64,000 bases of DNA, taken from contig JBHGNT010000020.1 in assembly GCA_043228905.1 (NCBI GenBank), positions 15,686,001-15,750,000 of the forward strand, in the 5' to 3' direction. The position numbers and the translations under genes were made by a program. This document shows positions 59,501 to 64,000 of this stretch, one piece after another (within the stretch, counting starts at the first letter, position 1; every line of letters begins with the position of its first letter). This DNA is from Azolla caroliniana. Its lineage: Eukaryota > Polypodiophyta. The notes under the pieces were generated by a model, which saw nothing but the letters and a program-made list of their open reading frames with translations, made no database searches and was not told the origin of the DNA.

Positions 59501-60675
59501 AAGGATTCGAGAAGAAAGGGAAGGAGCACCTGGTATGCCGGTTGAAGAAGAGCCTTTACGGACTGAAGCAGGCTCCCCGGCAATGGTACCGGAAGTTCGA
59601 CTCCTTCATGACCGACGAAGGGTACCTCAAAACGCAGTCTGACCACTGCGTGTTTGTGAAGAAGTTCGAAGGAGGAGACTTTCTAATACTCCTCCTGTAC
59701 GTGGACGACATGTTGATCGTCGGACGGGACCAGGTAAAGATACGGATGCTGAAGAAGGCTCTTCACCGAACCTTCTCAATGAAGGACCTGGGTCCGGCGA
59801 GGCAAATACTAGGGATGCACATCATCCGGGACCGGAAGAAGAAGCAGTTGTGGCTGTCACAGGAGAAGTACGTGACGAAGATGCTTCACCGGTTCAACAT
59901 GTCGGAAGCAAGACCGGTCGGATCGACCCTCCCGGCAAACTGCAAGCTGTCCAGCAAGCAATGTCCCAAGACAAAAGCTGAAAAGGAGGATATGATGAAA
60001 GTACCGTATGCCTCAGCCGTCGGGAGCTTGATGTACGCCATGGTGTGTACGAGACCGGATATAGGATATGCAGTCGGAGTGGTGAGCCGGTACATGAGCA
60101 ATCCCGGCAAAGAGCATAGGAACGCGGTCAAGTGGATACTCCGATACCTGAAGGGCACAGCGAATGTGTGCCTCCGATTCGGCTCCGGTAAGCCCGAACT
60201 CGACGGCTTCACCGATTCGGATATGTCGGCTGATGCAGATACCAGCCGGTCCACATCAGGGTATGTGATGACGTATGCAGGGGGAGCCGTTTCGTGGCAG
60301 TCGAGGCTGCAGAAGACGGTTGCGTTGTCAACCACGGAGGCGGAGTACATGGCAGCTGTTGAAGCCGGCAAGGAAGTAATATGGATGAAGGACTTCATTA
60401 GAGAGCTCGGTATCCGGCAGGAGGAGTACCGACTCTACTACGACAGTCAGAGTGCAATCCACCTTGCGAAGAACGCGGCCTATCACTCCCGGACGAAGCA
60501 CATCCAGCGAAGATATCACTGGATCCGGGAAAGGATAGAAGACAAGGAGTTCGTGCTGACGAAGGTCCACACGGACGAGAACGGGTCGGATATGCTGACC
60601 AAGGTGCTCACACCCGACAAGCTGGAAGCATGCCGGAAGAGGATCGGATTGGAGAGACATCCCATGCCGAAGTGA
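56599..60675 (+). CDS. Copia gag-pol polyprotein (element 1), 1358 aa, intact
   Basis: The start chosen is the ATG at 56599 (MEGGGSGQPGMM), 16 bp after the PBS; an upstream in-frame ATG at 56512 lies in the LTR and would add 29 residues across the PBS. Domains by residue: gag about 10-230, CCHC knuckle CFHCGKPGHFRKNC 233-246, protease DSGAS 320-324, integrase zinc ligands from His448 and Cys478, integrase acidic residues Asp509, Asp571 and Glu near 606, an acidic linker around 755-800, RT YVDD 1034-1037, RNase H with an active-site Asp near 1206. The order PR-INT-RT-RH is that of Ty1-copia and the RT-RNase H region resembles Tnt1 (Tork lineage). All catalytic residues seem present. One substitution, LYYDSQSAIH where sister copies have LYCDSQSAIH, is of unknown effect. 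Confidence 0.95.
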   Translation: MEGGGSGQPGMMVLNAQNYADWKIKMEDLLIVRDLYEPIDRSEIPKGVLESEWKLLNRKAVATIQQYVDVSVLQHVANDTNAYEMWKKLSGLYERKNALNRTSLMRKIVNLKYRDGESMVEHVSTFMGFVNQLAAIKFPLEDAMQAIILMCTLPDSWENLVVTLSTSCTEDNLSLQTVKTSILNEEARRRDKEPASDSKALLTESERGRHWNRSPQRREKSGTRSQSRGRPICFHCGKPGHFRKNCRHYRKDNGADDADSKKSPERNGAYRGATDRRGPDRRGQDRKGTTALAASEEEIMLITEERELNLAGVEMTWVVDSGASFHLTPEKKYFSSYTAGEHGCVRMGNEGTCRIAGIGDVWLMTSTGCKMLLKDVRHVPEVRLNLISAGRLDDEGYTGSIRNGVMKFSKGSLIVARARKVNTLYLMNSRLCPEELNVAADTAGELWHKRLCHMSEKGMKRLVEDNLIPVKHVHLEKCTDCLAGKQNRTSFHSRPPTRRSAPLELVHTDVCQVETKSHGGAQYFVTFIDDHSRKLWTAPLKTKDQVLSVFRELHARVERESGKKLKAIRADNGGEYRGQFQEYCRSKGIRLEFTVPKTPELNGLAERMNRTIMERVRSMLAHAKLPKGFWAEAMSTATYVINRSPSVPLDGDTPQKVWTGKEVSYRHLKVFGCLTYVHVAKDRRGKLDPKTRPCIFLGYGDDEFGYRVWDPVDKKIFRSRDIIFMEDKTLADSESEKKMKSSKSTGEDKLYEEQSRPARDRLTLEDPAEDGEETEPAEEDENDTGTGPDPEMDSDEEEESEEPVTEAPERRYPLRERRAPRRFPEPEHVLLTDEGELESFEEAKHDTQSRRWLSAMQDEMDSLHENHTYELVELPKGKRALRNKWVFKLKPGDAGNPPRYKARIVVKGFQQKKGVDFDEIFAPVVKMTSIRTVLSIAASMDLEVEQMDVKTAFLHGDLEEEIYMQQPEGFEKKGKEHLVCRLKKSLYGLKQAPRQWYRKFDSFMTDEGYLKTQSDHCVFVKKFEGGDFLILLLYVDDMLIVGRDQVKIRMLKKALHRTFSMKDLGPARQILGMHIIRDRKKKQLWLSQEKYVTKMLHRFNMSEARPVGSTLPANCKLSSKQCPKTKAEKEDMMKVPYASAVGSLMYAMVCTRPDIGYAVGVVSRYMSNPGKEHRNAVKWILRYLKGTANVCLRFGSGKPELDGFTDSDMSADADTSRSTSGYVMTYAGGAVSWQSRLQKTVALSTTEAEYMAAVEAGKEVIWMKDFIRELGIRQEEYRLYYDSQSAIHLAKNAAYHSRTKHIQRRYHWIRERIEDKEFVLTKVHTDENGSDMLTKVLTPDKLEACRKRIGLERHPMPK

Positions 60676-60685
60676 AGGGGGAGTT
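60671..60685 (+). other. Polypurine tract of element 1
   Basis: agtgaagggggagtt directly upstream of the 3' LTR, overlapping the stop codon of gag-pol. Confidence 0.8.
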
Positions 60686-61337
60686 TGTTGGGATTGCGGT
60701 CCCTCCGGATGGGATGTCCGGAGATGAATGACGGCAAGCCCGGAGACCGTTACGGAGCCGGATGATGAAGAGTACCCGGCTACGGAGCCGGATGATGAAG
60801 AGTACCCGGCTACGGAGCCGGATGATGAAGACCCCGGCTACGGAGCCGGATGATGTATGTACCCGGAGCGAGATCCGGATGCGGGGACATATTTGTGAAT
60901 ATGTTTGCCAAGGGCCCTTGAGGCTATATTTGTAAATAGCCCGAAAGTCATATGCGTATAAATATGACTTAGGGCAAACAGTTTTACTGTTGTTGCTCAT
61001 TTTCTGTTTTTCCACTTAGAGGGAGCGAAGTGAGAGCAGCCGAGAGAGAGAGAGAGAGAGAGAGAAACGAAGAGGTCGACGCCTCTGTGTAATACCGCCG
61101 CCTGTGGCGAGGACAGCGAGCTCAAGGTCGTCGCCTTGCAGCTCGCCATTGTATGTTCCAGTGTATAGTGGTAGTTGGAGTCGTGCACTCCCGTGGTTTT
61201 TCCCGTTTAGGGTTTTCCACGTTATACCCTGTGTATTCATCTCTCTGTGTCTTTGTTTTTATTTTTCTGCTGCATTGATCCGTGTTGTCTCGGTTGTGGC
61301 CGAGAGGCGAAAGATTTGATAGCGTCAATTCTTTACA
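60686..61337 (+). repeat. 3' LTR of copia element 1 (652 bp)
   Basis: Identical to 55916-56567 with offset 4770, including the 30-bp repeat and TATAAATA at 60957-60964. Confidence 0.97.
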
Positions 61338-64000
61338 GTTTGATATCGGATTTTTGTGTTCAAACATGCGTATTGAAACTCACAACGCTAGCTATGGTAA
61401 GCAATTAAAAAATCAAGATTTTGAAACTCAGGTCGAGAGACATGAAGAAATTAGCAAATTTGAGGATGGACTCGAGAAGAGCCTGTGAGTAAATCAAAAT
61501 GTTCATACCTGGCTCGTGTGATATCGGACTTTTGTGTTCAAACATTCAAATCGAAGCTAACAAAGCTAGCTATGATATGGAATGAAAAAATCAAGATTTT
61601 GAAACTCAGGTCGAGAGACATGAAGAAATTAGCAAATTTGAGGATGGACTCGAGAAGAGCCTGTCAGTAAATTAAAATGTTCATACCTGGGTCTTGTGAT
61701 ATCGGATTTTTGTGTTCAAACATGCGTATCGAAGCTAAGAATGCTAGCTATGTTATGGAATTAAAAAATCAAGATTTTGAAACTCAGGTCGAGAGACATG
61801 AAGAAATTAGCAAATTTAAGGAGGACATGAGAAAAACCTGTGAGTAAATTAAAATGTTCATACCTGGCTCATGTGATATTGGATGTTTGTGTTCAAACAT
61901 GCGAATTGAAGTTAACAAAGCTAGCTATGATATGGAATTAAAAAATCAAGATTTTGAAACTCAGATCGAGAGAGATGAAGAAATTAGAAAATTTGAGGAG
62001 GGAGTTGAGAAGAGTCCGTGAGTAAATTAAAATGTTCACACCTGGCTCGTGTGATATCGGATATTTGTGTTCATACATGCCGATCGAAGCTAACAACGCT
62101 AACTATGATATGGAATTAAAAATTCAAGATTTTGAAACTCAGGTCGAGAGACATGAAGAAATTAGCAAATTTGAGGAGGGACTTGGGAAGAGCCCGTGAG
62201 TAAATTAAAATGTTCATACCTGGTTCGTGGGATATCGGATTTTTGTGTTCAAACATGCGTATCGAATTAAAACATGAGAATTAAAAAATCAAGATTTTGA
62301 AACTCAGGTCAAGAGACATTAAGAAATTAGCAAATTTAAGCAAGAACTTCAGAAGAGCCGGTGAGTAAATTAAAATGTTCATACCTGGCTCGTGTGATAT
62401 CGGATATTTGTGTTCAAACATGCGTATTGAAACTCACAACGCTAGCTATGATAAACAATTCAAAAATCAAGATTTTGAAACTCAGGTCGAGAGACATGAA
62501 GAAATTAGCAAATTTGAGGATGGACTCGAGAAGAGCCTGTGAGTAAATTAAAATGTTCATACCTGGCTCGTGTGATATCGGATTTTTGTGTTCAAACATT
62601 CAAATCGAAGCTAACAAAGCTAGCTATGATATGGAATTAAAAAATCAAGATTTTGAAACTCAGATCAAGAGACATGAAGGAATTAGCAAATTTGAGGAGG
62701 GAGTTGAGAAGAGCCCGGAAGTAAATTAAAATGTTCATACGTGGCTCGTGTGATATCGGATTTTTGTGTTCAAACATGCAAATTGAAGCTAACAAAGCTA
62801 GCTATGATGTGGAATTAAAAAATCAAGATTTTGAAAGTCAGGTCAAGAGACATGAAGAAATTAGCAAATTTAAGCAAGAACTTCAGAAGAGCCGGTGAGT
62901 AAATTAAAATGTTCATACCTGGCTCGTGTGATAACGGATTTCTGTGTTCAAACATGTGTATCGAAGCTAACAGTGCTAGCTATGATATAGAATTAAAAAA
63001 TCAAGATTCTGAAACTCAGGTCGATAGACATGAAGAAATTACCAAATTTGAGGAGGCAGTTGAGAAGAGCCCGTGAGTAAATTAAAATGTTCATACCTGG
63101 CTCGTGTGATATCGGATTTCTGTGTTCAAACATGCGTATCGAAGCTAACAATGCTAGCTATGTTATGGAATTAAGAAATCAAGATTTTGAAACTCAGGTC
63201 GATAGACATGAAGGAATTAGCAAATTTGAGGAGGGAGTTGAGAAGAGCCCGTGAGTAAATTAAAATGGTCATACCTGGCTCGTGTGATATCGGATTTTTG
63301 TGTTCAAAGATGCGAATAGAATCTAACAACGCTAGGTATCTTATGGAATTAAAAAATAGAGATTTTGAAACTCAGGTCGAGAGACATGAAGAAATTAGCA
63401 AATTTGAGGAGGGAATCGATCAATATTTTGAAACTCAGGTCGAGAGACATGAAGAAATTAGCAAATTTAAGGAGGGAGTGGAGAAGAGCCGGTGAGTAAA
63501 TTAAAATGGTCATACCTTGCTCGTGTGATATCGGATGTTTGTGTTGAAACATGTGAATCGAAGCTAACAAAGCTAGCTATGATATGGAATTAAAAAATCA
63601 AGATTCTAAAACTCAGGTCGAGAGACATGAAGAAATTAGCAAATTTGAGGAGGGAGTTGAGAAGAGCCCGTGAGTAAATTAAAATGGTCATACCTGGCTC
63701 GTGTGATATCGGATTTCTGTGTTCAAACATGCGAATCGAAGCTAACAATTCTAGCTATGTTATGGAATTAAAAAATCAAGATTTTGAAACTCAGGTGGAG
63801 AGACATAAAGAAATTAGCAAATTTGAGAAGGAAATCGAGAAGAGCCCGTGAGTAAATTAAAATGTTCATACCTGGCTCGTGTGATATCAGATATTTGTGT
63901 TCAAACATGTGAATCGAAGCTAACAATGCTAGCTATGTTATGGAATTAAGAAATCAATATTTTGAAACTCAGGTCGAGAGACATGAAGGAATTAGCAAAT
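61338..64000. repeat. Satellite array, subfamily A (right block, second part)
   Basis: About 15 monomers that continue the one broken by element 1. They align with positions 3822-6306 plus one extra monomer at about 61485-61662. The 241-bp variant monomer recurs at 63251-63491. The array runs off the end of the window. Confidence 0.95.

Larger units (their letters stand above)
55916..61337 (+). mobile_element. Ty1-copia element 1 (Tnt1/Tork-like), 5422 bp, apparently intact
   Basis: Flanked by GTTTG (55911-55915, 61338-61342) in satellite subfamily A. The two 652-bp LTRs are identical along their whole length as read by eye. PBS, polypurine tract and an uninterrupted gag-pol are present. The empty site is preserved at 3822-3826. 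This is the youngest and most complete element of the window and a candidate for a mobile copy. Confidence 0.97.
51910..64000. repeat. Long-range duplication of positions 1-6306
   Basis: Excluding element 1, this segment repeats the left end of the window. Offsets are 51909 at the start, 51911 at about 55631, 57516 just after element 1 and 57694 near the end; the steps are single-base indels, two extra 178-bp monomers (about 55660-55840 and 61485-61662) and the element itself. Differences are few; one cluster of changes at 52456-52550 against 547-641 looks like a conversion patch. The copy runs past the window end. Confidence 0.92.

Overview
This window is nuclear DNA of a flowering plant, most likely centromeric or pericentromeric. 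The plant assignment rests on three things: Ty1-copia and Ty3-gypsy LTR retrotransposons of plant type primed by initiator Met-tRNA, decayed exons of two plant housekeeping genes (TRAPPC5/TRS31-like and inosine triphosphate pyrophosphatase-like), and about 186 copies of a head-to-tail satellite with a 178-bp period, the monomer length typical of plant centromeric satellites. The species cannot be named from the sequence. No intact host gene was found; the only intact long reading frames are retrotransposon gag-pol genes.

Layout. 1-12256: satellite block A, with a 169-bp foreign filler (1613-1781) and a 1131-bp higher-order duplication (5498-7768). 12257-27597: remains of a Ty3-gypsy element on the minus strand, fused to satellite at its 3' side and split by a Tnt1/Tork-like copia element (outer, 14133-24963), which is itself split by a second copia element of the same family (inner, 18292-23605). 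27598-29566: an older copia fragment that the gypsy element appears to have entered. 29567-31876: decayed low-copy DNA with a TRAPPC5-like pseudogene and an ITPase-like exon. 31877-40195: diverged satellite subfamilies B and C. 40196-50070: subfamily D, organised as a 534-bp trimer and split by copia element 2 (42184-47634). 50070-64000: subfamily A again, split by copia element 1 (55916-61337).

From about 51910 to the end of the window, with element 1 removed, the DNA repeats positions 1-6306 almost base for base, including the filler. The left copy still has the empty target site of element 1 at 3822-3826. The satellite was therefore duplicated first and element 1 inserted later. The window may hold one complete 51.9-kb unit of a larger tandem duplication plus the start of the next.

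The four full-length copia insertions are one family with nearly the same gag-pol but four different LTR types (599, 652, 668 and 699 bp). They range from apparently intact (element 1, identical LTRs; inner element, one LTR difference) to damaged (element 2, early TAG codon; outer element, split, with the protease catalytic Asp changed to Asn). Short reading frames in the satellite are by-products of the repeat and were not annotated as genes.
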